Position numbers and translations under genes: made by a program. The notes beneath the pieces are model-generated. The model did not search any database and was not told the DNA's origin. It saw only the letters and a list, made by a program, of their open reading frames with translations. From the NCBI RefSeq assembly GCF_028502605.1, contig NW_026611593.1, positions 2,108,001 to 2,172,000 of the forward strand: a DNA stretch of 64,000 nucleotides, in the 5' to 3' direction. This stretch comes from Trichoderma breve (taxonomy: Eukaryota; Ascomycota; Sordariomycetes; Hypocreales; Hypocreaceae). Positions 32,380 to 43,858 of this stretch are shown here, in pieces. Each line of letters starts with the position of its first letter. Position 1 is the first letter of the stretch.

Positions 32380-33965
32380 CTAGTTGTAGGTGCGAGACAG
32401 GTTGCGGAGATACCAGTCTACGAGCTTTCGGCCGACCTTGGCCTCTGAGATGTGAATCAGGTCCTGTAAAAGAGATACATGTTAGCATAAAGGTTGCAGA
32501 GGGGGAAAGAAGAGAGAAACGTACTCCTTGCAGAGCATAGTCAAGGTCGCTGACGTTGACCAGCTCGCCGTCCAGGAGACCTTGGTCCTGCCATCGCAGC
32601 TGCTTGGTGCGCTGCTTGGTCACCAGGAGCCAAGATCGCAGCTCATCAGGCTTCACCTCGAGGAAGCCAGCCAGCTTGGTGAGGTCCATGGTGGTGTAGA
32701 GGCGGAGGTAGGACTTGATGGTGGGGCTGTACATGTTGGTCTTGACCTCGTCCATGAAGATGGACAGGTGGTGCTCCACGGGGTCAATGTTGGACTCGGG
32801 GTTGTCAAAGTCCGGAGGAATGGGGGAGATGAACTTGGGGCATGCGCTGCGGAACAGCTCCTCGAAGATGGGCAGCGACTCGGGGCCGCCGCGCTGCATC
32901 TTGAGCAGCTGGTCGCCGTACTTCTCCCGCAGGGCGCTGTGGATGGTGTCGTCCAGTCTGGTGGGGTGGAAGGCCACGCAGATGGCAATCAGAGCATACA
33001 TCTGCTCGTTCTTCTTGGTGATGGAGTCGAACTGGGCGTTCTTCTGGAAGTTCTTGGTCCGCGAAACGTAGATCAAGATGTGGCTGAACATGCGGATGGC
33101 ATCGGCATATCGGTGCATCATCATGTAGGAGAAGCCGACATAGTAGTATGTCGTAAAGTGAGCCGCCATAACGCGGGCAAACATGGCCTTCTTGTTGAGC
33201 TCAATGTCATCCAGAGTCTTGAGCGCCAGGCCAAAGTCACCCAGCAAGCAGTGCACTCGCAGGAGACCGATGATGGAGAAGTATCCCAGCATGCGGTACA
33301 GGTTCTTAGAGCCGTACTCGCCGGCAACGGCCATGGGGTCCTCGTTACGCTTCATAGCGCCCAGCTGCTCGGTGATCTGGGATCGCTGGATCAGCGAGTA
33401 GAGCACGTTGAGGACGCTGTAGCAGCCCCACGTGTTGGGGTTCTCGCGGAGGATCTGGATCTCCTCCTCATTGTTGGCCTGTCTCGCGATTCGGCTTCGG
33501 TATGAGCTAAATGAGTTGAACTGGTAGATGAACTCATCGATGACGTCCCAAGCCCAGTAGTACTGTTTCATTTAAAAGAAAAAAATTAGCCATGGCACAA
33601 TTGACAATTGAGCAAGCGAGCAGCTCAAGCAGGGCTCCCCAAAAAGTCACACGCACAGAAGGGGGCTCGAGGTCGACGGGGCCGTCCGAGTTCAAAATGT
33701 AGTGGAACAAGCTGCAGTAAGAGTCGTAGCTCTGGAACTTGACTTCGAGAGGCGCGGAAAAGTCCAACGGCTGGGCAGCGGACAGGAGGCGGGACTGGAT
33801 GTCGTCGGTCGACTGGGCCATGTTGAGCGACGTCGTCTGGCTGAGCTCGTCGCCATCTTCGTATTGCACATGCTCCTTGTACTCGGCCACCAAGGCTTCC
33901 TCCTCAACATCGCTGTCGTCAGCAATCGCGCGGGCCGGAGCCCCTCCGTTCGTGTACGTCGCCAT
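32380..33965 (-). CDS. Translation initiation factor eIF3 subunit L, 476 aa
   Basis: Exons 33965-33657, 33562-32525 and 32463-32380, with phase-0 junctions and introns of 94 and 61 nt. The protein starts MATYTNGGAPARAIADDSDV. The PAF67/eIF3l core is clear: YYWAWDVIDEFIYQFNSF, NTWGCYSVLNVLYSLIQRSQ, YFSIIGLLRVHCLLGDF, YADAIRMFSHILIYVSRTKN, a PCI-like C-terminal domain with SYLRLYTTMDLTKLAGFLEV, and the ending KVGRKLVDWYLRNLSRTYN. eIF3l is a non-core subunit of the eIF3 complex that scaffolds 43S assembly. It is lost in Saccharomyces but present in filamentous fungi and animals. Length matches the family. It is divergent from RIA1, with 812 bp between the starts. Confidence 0.95.
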
Positions 33966-34777
33966 GGTTGTGTCTGACCGCCCGTCGTGATCTTGTCGAG
34001 GCTGGGGGAGAGGGGCAGCGAAATTTTTCTACGCCTTGCGCGGGAGGGGCTTGACGCTCTCACGAATTTTCCCCTTCGTGACTTGTTAGGGCTTGGTGCA
34101 TCGCTACGTGCATGGGGGGCTTAAGCGATGTTGCGGGGACGCTTTGTTGCATGGGCTATGCAGCTAACCGAGCGATGCTCTGATGGAAGCGTAAGAAATT
34201 TCGAGGCGGGGCACAGGCGAGGTACCGAGTACAGAGTACCCTGGCAGAGACGATGACACGGAGGGGTCGAAAAGACGAGGGGCAGCAGGAATTTACATGG
34301 GAAACTGTTGTATGGGAAACTTGATCAATACAAGAAAAGATTCACTGCCAAGTTTTGGAGACTATATTCATTACTTGCAATACTCACAAACTCTCTTTCG
34401 TCCACATCGACAAAGTTGAAATCGGATTCGAGCTTGTGCCTCAGTACCTGATTCGTCGCATTCTGTAGCTACCGCATTAATAAGCAACTGCAGAAGTTTG
34501 CGACTGAGAGGCTCGACCACCAAATTTGCCTATTCCTGTCAGCCCGAGAAGAGTCATAGGTGATGAGCAATCCTTGCTAAATATCGCCCCTGATATCTTC
34601 TGTGTCATACTTTATTTCTTTCGAACCAGGGGTGTCTAAAGAGGCGTTTTTGTCTGGAATTTAGCTTGTTTTATCGTATAAAGCGACAGGCAGCGGCGGA
34701 GCATCACCAACCAACCGACAGTCTTTTCATATCACCTCTCCTTTCTCCCATCCATCCCACATCACTACTTGCCCAGC
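33966..34777. promoter_or_regulatory. Divergent promoter region, eIF3l / RIA1
   Basis: 812 bp between two start codons of translation/ribosome genes. GTACCGAGTAC lies at 34222-34232, 257 bp upstream of the eIF3l ATG and immediately followed by another GTAC. The RIA1 leader (34.7 kb) is CT-rich. No other element is assigned. Confidence 0.5.
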
Positions 34778-37700
34778 ATGCCGGTTGTGACACCAGAAAA
34801 GCTGGCCAGCTTGCAAAAGCAATCGCAAGATGTCCGAAATGTACGGAATGCCTAAAGTGTGTGAATTCAGATATAAACTCTTACTGATGACAAATAGATC
34901 TGCATTCTCGCCCACGTCGACCATGGCAAAACCTCATTAACAGATGCCTTGCTGGCCACTAATGGTATCATCTCGCCCAAGTTGGCTGGAAAGATTCGGT
35001 ATCTGGACTCTAGACCGGATGAGCAGACTCGAGGAATCACCATGGAATCTTCCGCCATCTCACTCTACTTTTCCATGTTGAGACGATCAGCTCCAGAGGC
35101 CACCCCTGAGCCGAAGGAGTATTTGATCAACTTGATCGATTCTCCAGGACACATTGACTTTAGCAGCGAGGTATCCACCGCTTCTCGACTATGTGACGGC
35201 GCTGTCGTCCTAGTAGACGCAGTTGAAGGAGTTTGCAGTCAGACAGTGACCGTCCTCCGACAGAGCTGGATCGAAAAACTCAAGCCCCTCCTGGTCATCA
35301 ACAAAATCGACAGACTTATTACCGAGCTCAAGATGACGCCCCAAGAGGCGTACGTCCACCTCAGCAAACTTCTAGAACAGGTTAATGCGGTCCTGGGAAG
35401 TTTCTTCCAGGGCGAGCGAATGGAGGAGGATCTCAACTGGCGAGAGAAGATGGAGGAGCGTGTCAGTGCCGCAGCCGCAACGAAGGCATCCGCAAGCGAC
35501 ACTGCCTCAGAAGTAGGAGACCTTCAGTTCGAAGAACTGGATGATGAGGATTTATATTTTGCACCCGAGAAGAACAATGTCATTTTCAGCAGTGCCATTG
35601 ACGGCTGGGCTTTTACCTGCAGGCAATTCGCCAGCATTTACGAAAAGAAGCTCGGAATCAAGCGAGGCATCATGGAGAGATGCCTTTGGGGCAATTTCTA
35701 TCTGGACCCCAAGACCAAAAAAGTCCTGGGACAGAAACATCTCAAAGGTCGCAATCTCAAACCCATGTTTGTCCAGTTGGTTCTCGAGCCCGTCTGGACC
35801 GTCTATCAGGCTACTATGGGCGTCGATGGAGGCAAGGGAGATCCAGCACTCCTTGAGAAAGTTACAAAGTCACTCAACATCAGCATTGCTCCTCACATTC
35901 TCCGAGCAAGAGATCCCCGACTGCTCTTAACCACAGTATTCGCTTCTTGGCTACCGCTTTCAACTGCTTTGCTGGTCTCTGTTATCGAATCGCTCCCTTC
36001 ACCCCCCGTGGCACAAGCTGAGCGAATCCCTAGCGTCATCGACGACTCTCCAGACTCAGAATTCGTAGACAAGTCAGTCAGAGAGGCCATGGTCTCATTT
36101 AAGACGGACAAGTCAGACCCTGTTGTCGCATACGTCAGCAAGATGGTGTCCGTCCCTGAAAGCGAGCTTCCCGAAAACAAGCGCCGAACTGGTCAAATGA
36201 CTGGAGAAGAAGCGAGAGAATTGGCTCGACAGAAGCGAGCTGCCGCCGCCGCCTTGGCTGCTGCCAACAGCCAAGATGATGTGGCTGGTTTGACCGACGC
36301 ACTGGGGTCTGTCAATATTGATGATGTGACACCAGCCGCCGAAGAGGAAAAGGTTGATCCTGAGCATTTGATTGGCTTTGCGAGAATCTTCTCAGGAACT
36401 CTCTCCGTGGGAGACACATTATACGTCATTCCGCCTAAGTGGACACCAGCCAATCCTCAGGCAGCCGATCCTCAACAAATTACCGTCAAATCACTATACA
36501 TGTTCATGGGAAGGAGTCTGGAGGCGCTAGATACTGTACCAGCTGGCGTTGTCTTTGGCATCGGAGGCTTAGATGGCAAAATCCTCAAATCGGGAACTCT
36601 CTGCAGCAAGCTTGAAGGCGCCGTGAACCTGGCTGGTATCAGCTTGGCCGGAAAGCCCATCGTCCGCGTTGCACTTGAGCCAGTAAACCCTGCAGATTTG
36701 GACAAGATGATTCAGGGCCTGCATCTGCTTGTTCAGAGTGACCCGTGTGCAGAGTACGAGCAGTTTGCAAGCGGAGAGCACGTCCTACTGACAGCTGGTG
36801 AACTTCATCTTGAGAGATGTCTACTAGACTTGAAGGAAAGATTTGCGCGATGTGACATCCAAGCCGGTGCACCCATCGTACCATACAGAGAGACGATTGT
36901 CAAGGCAGAGGAAATGCGCCCTCCCGTGAACAAGGATCTGGGTCGTGGAACTGTTGTTTCTTCTACGAGCTCGAAGCAGGTCAATCTGACCATTCGTGTA
37001 CAGCCTTTGCCTACAAATGTTACCGAATTTTTGCTTAAAAATGGCGATGCCATCAAGCGATTGCACAATGTCCGCAAGTCGGCAGAGGAAGAAAGCGGAG
37101 AAGATAGCGAGGAAGCCATCGAGGTTGATACAGAGCTTACTGCTGGTGCAGCCATCTCTGCGGAAGAGCTCAAAGCGCAGTTGCAGAAAGAGTTGGAAAC
37201 CGGAAAAGGTCGCGAAGGATGGAAGGGATTGATCGATCGAATCGCAGGATTTGGGCCTAGACGAACGGGTCCCAATCTCCTCATCGATGCCACCAAGGAT
37301 GGCATTCTTCCCAAAATCTTTGCCTCAGCCAAGGCATCTGATGCGGCATCTGAGTCTCTTGAAAAACTTCACCCTAGCCATCTCTCCGATAAAATCACAT
37401 ATGCTTTCCAACTGGCAACGGCACAGGGACCATTGTGCAATGAACCCATGCAGGGAGTTGCCGTCTTCGTGGAGGACGTGTCTCTCAACCTCTCAGAGGA
37501 TGACACATCCGCTCGCGATAAGCTGAGCAGACTTACAGGAGAAGTGATCAAGGCATTCCAATCATCACTGCGCGCAGGCTTCCTCGACTGGTCCCCTAGA
37601 CTCATGCTCGCCATGTACACGCTCGAAATCCAGACCTCTACCGAAGTACTAGGCCGAGTATACGATGTACTTACCCGTCGCAGGGGCCGCGTGGTGGCCG

Positions 37701-38023
37701 AAGAAATGAAAGAGGGCACGCCTTTCTTCACCATTCAAGCTATGCTACCGGTAGCTGAGAGCTTTGGGTTCGCAGACGAGATGCGCAAGAGGACTAGCGG
37801 GGCGGCGCAGCCACAGCTGATTTTTGCCGGATTTGAGATCCTGGATGAAGATCCGTTCTGGGTGCCGTTTACCGAGGACGACTTGGAGGACCTCGGAGAA
37901 TTGGCCGATAAGGAAAATGTAGCGAAGAGGTACATGGATGGCGTGCGAAGAAAGAAGGGCCTGTTGGTGGAGGGTAGGACTGTCGCCCGAGATGCGGAGA
38001 AGCAAAAGACTCTCAAGAGGTAG
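34778..38023 (+). CDS. RIA1: 60S ribosome maturation GTPase RIA1/EFL1, 1,062 aa
   Basis: Exon 1 34778-34840 (21 codons), intron of 57 nt, exon 2 34898-38023. The start MPVVTPEKLASLQKQSQDVR leads across the junction into NICILAHVDHGKTSLTD. GTPase motifs are AHVDHGKT (G1, residues 26-33), RGIT (switch I, Thr69), DSPGH (G3, 102-106) and NKID (G4, 156-159). They are followed by an EF2-like domain II and an EF-G-like C-terminus (ESFGFADEMRKRTSGAAQP). A charged insertion before domain II (about residues 420-490) separates it from canonical EF2 and fits EFL1. Together with Sdo1/SBDS the enzyme evicts Tif6/eIF6 from pre-60S subunits in the cytoplasm. Yeast Ria1 is slightly longer (about 1.1 kaa). There is no diphthamide-loop signature, consistent with EFL1. 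Confidence 0.95.
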
Positions 38024-40158
38024 AGGAGTCAGAGTGGATAGGCCAGTGGATAGAACAGACAAACAGACAGACAGATAGGATAGCACCTGATAGAGTCAGC
38101 GGTCAACAAGCGTAAAAACAAACATGGACATGGCTTTCCCCATCCCCCTCTTGCTCCCCTCAAGTTTGCCTTGCATTGGCCTTGGAGATCTAGCCCTCTC
38201 CTCATCCTGGGGTTAGTTCTAGCACTACTCTAAAGCTCCACCGCCGCTAAAACGGGGAGGCAGGACGAGTGCCGAGAGCCTGTGTCGGAGCAAAAGTCAT
38301 TGGATGCACAAGGCGATCTAGCATCCCAAGCCTTGGTAGCCGACTCCACCAGCCAGCGGATCTCGCCAGAGTGTCGCGGCGGATCTGCGAACACCAACCA
38401 GTTCGCTCCGGGTCTAGAGCAGTCCTTTTTGCTCGCAGTAAATAGTTTGCCACGCTTTAGGTCTGATCACACGAGGTTTTGACCATCGTGAGGAGGAGTT
38501 TGTGGCTCGGTGAACGGGAAAGATGTTCGTAGGTCTCGGTGCCGGCTATCGTTGAGAGAACCGGGGGGTCCTTGACCGCGGTGGGTTTTGCCTCTCAAAA
38601 CCTGATCCTGGTGCGAGTTCTGGACCAATGCCTGTGTGCTATTTCGATTGCCAAGTCCCGTACGCCGTATTTTCTGCTCGCATTTGCATCGTATCGCTCT
38701 GGGGTCGAGGAGGTAATTCGCCGAGGCAGGCGGGTTGTAGCGTCTCCGCCCAATTTGGGCGTTGGTTGGAGCCTCGAATCAGGTCTTTGACGACGGCATG
38801 GTCTGAATCAGGGCCCGAGTTGGGGCCTGACATTTCTCATGCATGTCCCAGAAATAGATAGTCGAAATGCATGTGGAGGGCGGTTGATTGATCGGATGAT
38901 GGGCGTGCATGTGCATGTGGTGAGACTAAACCCTACCGATGATAGGCACCTACGATTACAGTACCTAAGAGAGGGTTGCATGTGAATAATTGAATGATCC
39001 CAAAGTGATTGAAGTGACTGGAAAGGAAAGCGCAAATCTGTCTCTGCTCTTGCCTGCGGAAACAGAATTACAGTGAGACATAACAGGCAACCGCCCCCGA
39101 CAGTCAACTGCGGCAAGAGCGGCCCGTGGTCCTAGTCCAGCCACTCTTATCAATCGCCAATTTCCTTTTGACTCTCTTTTCTTTTTTTACAACTCTCTCT
39201 CTCTTGTCCCTTGCGTTTCGTTTCATCACATGCATCGGCGGTTGGTTGATACGAGTTACTCGTAAATGACAAGATGCGCGAGTCAACGGTCGCATATCGC
39301 GGACCAATTATGGCATCGTCTGTTGGGACATCGATCTCAGGCGAAATCGGTCTCATCCTGGCCGTCAGACTCAGCGCTACGGAGTAGACACAGCGCTATC
39401 ATGGTGAGTGGCAGCGAAATTTCCCCGCATATCACACAAGAGAGCAGGGCCAAGGCTGGGCCTCAAAGCTGGGTCCGAGCAGGGCCTCAGCAAGTCTTCC
39501 GAATGGAGCGACAGCAACGGAAAACGGAGCGCTGCTAGCCTCTACCCACTCTTCAGCCCTGGACAAGACCAAGCCTGGACCAACCGCTTTGCTTGGGCGC
39601 TTTAGTGGCGTGAGACAAACTACTAGCTGCTGTGCACTGACAGCTCCTTGCTTTCGCCCCTCTCGCGCGCCACCTCAGCTCAGTGCACAGCTCAACTCAA
39701 TCCGTCATGCTGTGCTGTGACAGGAGCTTGGAAGAGCTATGATACGGAGGGCGTCGTGGCCCAAAGCAAGTGGACGAGTCATGCGATCTGCTGCGTCTCG
39801 ACTTTCGGTCCGTTGGCGCGGGGGCGTCAAGGTGCCGGGCCCAGCGCTTTGGGAAGGTTGCCAGCTTTGCTGATGCCAACGTGCTCGTTCGTTTGCCGGG
39901 AATGCAGATGAGAGACATTTCGAGCTGGGGTCTGGGGTCAAAGAGCCGTTGCTCTCCCCTTTGGGTGGGTCGAGACAAGCTGGATAAAGCTGGGGAGAGG
40001 TGGGCAGTTTATCTTTTGTATTTGGATGGTTTGATCCCGGACATCACAACAGCTGAGGGCCCCTCCTTGTACCTCGTGCGGTGGCAAATTATATATATTA
40101 CTTTCATGCCGCGTCCCAGTCTCCCTCTTTGTCTTTTGTCCCTCAACATTTCACCGTG
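38024..40158. other. Intergenic between RIA1 and the rhodopsin-like gene
   Basis: 2.1 kb. Short plus-strand frames at 38.3-38.9 and 39.3-40.0 kb have no recognisable domain. TACTCGTA lies at 39257-39264. The last 300 bp should hold the promoter and leader of the rhodopsin-like gene. No RNA gene was recognised. Confidence 0.45.
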
Positions 40159-41630
40159 ATGATAATAGTCAAAGGCCAAATCTCTTCCAGGGACATTGAG
40201 ACGATACCAATGAACCGAGACAACATGGAAAAAGCGGAAGCCCTAACAATACAAATCTTTCTTCTCCTTGGCGCTGCCCTGGTTTCCATAGGCGGGCGAT
40301 TATACACCCGATGGCGGCAGGCCGGAATGAAGAACCTTGGTCTCGATGATGGCCTTGCAATTGCGGGAATGGTAAGTATTTCTGTGATGCATTTTACATT
40401 CATTATCTGCATCTGTTCTTACACTGGCTCCAGATTCTCTTTGTGCCCAACGTGGTCTTGGCGTACATGATGAACACGCGGACCCATTGGATGGGCAATC
40501 ACTCTGTCAGCAGCAATACTGCAACACAGCCGAGTCATGACGAAGATCAGATGAGGTAATGCTTTCTGCCGTCTCATTAACGCAGCTATCATCTAACTTG
40601 TTTCAGGGAATTGGGATCGAAACTATATCTATACAGCTGGTTATCCTATTCCGCTGCGTTATGGACGTTCAAGGCAGCCTTTCTCGCAAATGTCCTCCGT
40701 CGAATTCCCGAATCCGGTAGACGACAAACTCACCAGTATCTCGGCTTTGGCTTCCTGGCTGTAACATGGGTAGCAACGACGATGGCTCTCTTCCAAAGCT
40801 GTCGACCGTTGCCTCACATGTGGCAGGTATATCCCAGCCCAGGACTGTACTGCCAGCCTGCTACTTCGCCGGTGTTGGTGTGGGTATACTTCAGCTTCGA
40901 CATCGTTACGAACCTCTATCTAGCGTCTGCAGCTACTCCTGTCGCTACTAGAAAAGACAAACCCACATGGGAAAAGCTTCAGTGGGTCGCAACGCTTGTT
41001 TGCGGGCTTCTTGCCACGGCGGCCGCAGCTGCGCGAGCTATCATTCTGGTGTCGGTGAGTTGGCTTCTGGTTATTCCAATATGATGGCCATCCCAAACTA
41101 ATATCGATTTCTAGGGTCAACATGCAAATGCAGAGCAGATTGCAGAGTCATGGGCGATCTGGCAGATCTTTATCTTTGTTGCTGCAGTTGATCTAACAGG
41201 GCTCTTTTATCAGCCAGCAACATCTTCCTCTTATCCACCTGAGAAAGATTTTGATGATGCCGCTTTCAACAATTTTATTTACTCGGAACGGTTTTCTACG
41301 AGACAACACAGTCTGGCCGAGTCGGACGCAACTATTGTTGTCACACCCGAGGTGACAAATTTGTACGAGAAATTCGCCGAGCCATCAATCCGGGAAATTG
41401 AGGTACAAGGGCGTCGAAACTCGGGTATTGAACGCAAAGTCGAAGTATCAGTGTTTCAAGAGAGCTTCATAATAGCTCCAGAGGGACCGTGCGATATCTG
41501 TGGAAATTACACAAGAAGCTGGGCAAATGACGAGGATGCAAACAAGCCCGAGCAGAGGAGCTCCTATTTCGGAAGCAACATCCATTTTCATGTTCCAAAG
41601 TACGGTGTTAAATCACAGGAAGTTTCATGA
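40159..41630 (+). CDS. Pth11/rhodopsin-like integral membrane protein, 432 aa, four exons
   Basis: Exons 40159-40371, 40434-40555, 40607-41054 and 41115-41630; sum 1,299 nt. Donors are GTAAGT, GTAATG and GTGAGT, and all phases agree. The ATG at 40159 is the first in frame; MNRDNM at 40210 is an alternative start. The start of the domain shows the fungal rhodopsin-domain pattern: an N-terminal helix (LLLGAALVSIGGRLYTRW), then KNLGLDDGLAIAGM. Further helices are AALWTFKAAFLANV, FLAVTWVATTMALF, VLVWVYFSFDIVTNLYLAS and VATLVCGLLATAAAAARAIIL. The C-terminal tail is soluble, with a CDICGNYTR segment. The family includes Pth11-like G-protein-coupled receptors of plant-associated fungi, but many members are uncharacterised; I see no extracellular CFEM domain. 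Receptor function is inference. Confidence 0.78.
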
Positions 41631-42015
41631 ATCGGCGTTTTAGCTTGGCTATTTTAAGATGCTTTTAGCGTTGCATCGGAGTTTTGTCATCGGTTGGTTT
41701 GGTATGGATGGGTATTGGGATTGGATCACTATTTATGGCATTGGTATTAATGGGTGTCAAAGAGATGTAACATTGTTCTGTATCAATCAGGTTTATGTTG
41801 AATGAAGACAAAGGCTCGTCGTCATGATAGCCTTTTGTGACACTTTGTATTGTTAGTCAAATGCAAATGCAAACGAATTGCATGGGATATTGTCTCCTTT
41901 GTTCAGATATCTTTTTATTTTGCAAATCCCCAGCAGCTCCTCTTCTCTCTAGTGATGCCATCGATTTTCTGTCATGTTCTTTTCCTCGGTGTTTGCGATT
42001 ATCACATTATCCGTC
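41631..42015. other. Short intergenic spacer
   Basis: 385 bp, AT-rich; 3' UTR of the rhodopsin-like gene and promoter of the next gene on the same strand. Nothing else seen. Confidence 0.4.
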
Positions 42016-43300
42016 ATGGTCACGACTCGTGCTCAGGCCAAGGCTGAAAGTGCAAATGGCGAGAACACAGATTCACGGCCCAGGTATTATGAGAGTGATG
42101 ATGACGCTGGTTTCGAGTCGGAGGAAGAAGATGGCGACGATGCTGATGAAGATGAGATGATGCTTGTCCAAATGCCAGACTCGGCAGAAGTCTCTGACCA
42201 GAATGCTACATTACCAAGTCCATGGTTATCAGTTGACACTCGCCATTTTCTTTCTTCCTCTTCTTCTCCTTCTCCCTCTCTTTCTACCCCTTCTTCTTTT
42301 TCGGACCAATCAGTCGAGCAACCGGACGACGCCCATACAACAGCAATTCACGGAGTCATCACACGGCGATACCGGCCGCCTAACCAGCCAACCTTCTTTG
42401 AACAACAGCATGAGTTTGTACCGCCTTCCTACAGGGAACTTTTACAACTCGAGTTCTATCAGACGTTCCCTCACGATCCCGCGGCTACGCTTTGCAAGAA
42501 GCATTTCTTGCAGCTTGCCGAACGGTGGTTTCAGCGTCGGCAGGGACAAACAGAGCAGACGTTTCATAACATCAAGCAGAAATTTCCGTATGGTGGAGTG
42601 GAGAAGTTCTTCGATTATATGCGTGATCGAGATATTTTGAAGCAGGTCATATGGAATGAGAAATGGCGACAGACGCCACCTAAGGAATTCATGGAGACTT
42701 TGAGGCTTGGGTTGCGTTATGCTGAAATTGAACAAGCTCGGGAGCGTCGCAAGGCTATTGTTGGGACGGGGAAGCGTCCGAGATGTAGTTTGGAGAGTTG
42801 CGGCAAGTTGAGTTGTGGGTACTGTCTTGCAAGGAAGAATCGAGGGGGTGATTTGTATGAGTTGGTGAGAGAAGCGAGAGTAAAAGAGCCTCATGGGGAG
42901 TGGTGGGAAGAAGATCTCGCTGCGTTTGAGGAGCATAGGAGGAAGGGGTTGGAAGAGGAGGGTGAGAGGGCTGATGTACAGCCTGAGTATGTGAGTGTGG
43001 GAGAGTTACATTTCATTGTGGATGTGTGTAATGGGGAGACGATGATCCGATTCCAGTGAGTATTTGGCGTTAGTTTTACTTGTTTTGGCGGAGAATTGAG
43101 GTTTTGAAGATGTTGTTGAGCTGACCGCTTGGTGTTTTGTTTGTTGATGTAGGAGCACGCGAGCTGCATTTGTCGAGGGGCGGCAGAATTGGGAGAATGG
43201 GATAACTGATAAGTATTTCTATGATCGGGCTGGGATATTTGAGTTGGATGGATGTAGTTTGGGTAAAGAGAATTGTGCGTGTACGAATATCGGGGGGTGA
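42016..43300 (+). CDS. Uncharacterised acidic/Cys-containing fungal protein, 395 aa
   Basis: Exon 1 42016-43055, intron 43056-43152 (97 nt, GTGAGT...TAG), exon 2 43153-43300; sum 1,188 nt. The ATG at 42016 (MVTTRAQAKAESANGE) is preferred, but the frame opens at an ATG at 41974 that would add 14 hydrophobic residues. The N-terminus is acidic (ESEEEDGDDADEDE) and Ser-rich. The middle is helical and basic, with PPSYRELLQLEFYQTFPHD and YMRDRDILKQVIWNEKW. A cysteine group (CSLESCGKLSCGYC, about residues 256-269) and a second near the end (CSLGKENCAC) could bind metal. I do not recognise the family. The 3' third is strongly G-rich on the coding strand. It lies between a receptor-like gene and an NLR gene. 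Confidence 0.7.
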
Positions 43301-43858
43301 TGTGGATGGGTGTTGTTAAGAGGTATGATTCATGTAAGGGTGATTGATGTAGTGTACAAAATACATAACTAGTGGTCTTTATTATAGAATATCTTGATCC
43401 TCAATTAACTATTTAGCATCTAGATAGTGTGGCTATCTCTCTTGCCTCAGATCTACAACATACTGAATATGATGGAGGTCCTCATGAAAGCTCGCATCTA
43501 TAAACTAAACTATGCACAAAGTATATCCTCGCATAAAATATGCCCGCCCCCTTTATTCCTCCTACAGCATTTATGAGGCTGATCGAATTTATCACTATAG
43601 AGTTCACTAACATCCAGTTTAGCCATTGATACGACTTCTAGGCGATGCCTGGTACCGGGTGGTCGACGCAAAACCCGAAAGGCCGAATCTGGGTACCCTG
43701 TCGGGCAATAATGGTAGTCATTGGTTGAATCCACAGGAGGTTGTAGCGAATTAAAAGGAAGTATTTAGGCAGCTTCAATAGCAATAATAAACCGCAGTTA
43801 CCCCTCTTCGTGGCCTGGTTTGATCATTCCTAACAACTACACATAGACGGCTACTAGG
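43301..43858. other. Intergenic, NLR promoter
   Basis: 558 bp, AT-rich in its first half, upstream of the NLR start. No specific element is assigned. Confidence 0.4.

Noticed and set aside
32528..33505. 325-aa plus-strand open frame
   Set aside because: Exactly antisense to the well-supported eIF3l exon; its Val/Leu/Gln/His-rich composition mirrors the codon bias of the real gene.
42164..42640. 158-aa plus-strand frame within the 395-aa orphan gene
   Set aside because: Different frame from the longer, splice-consistent gene; a shadow produced by the Ser-rich segment.
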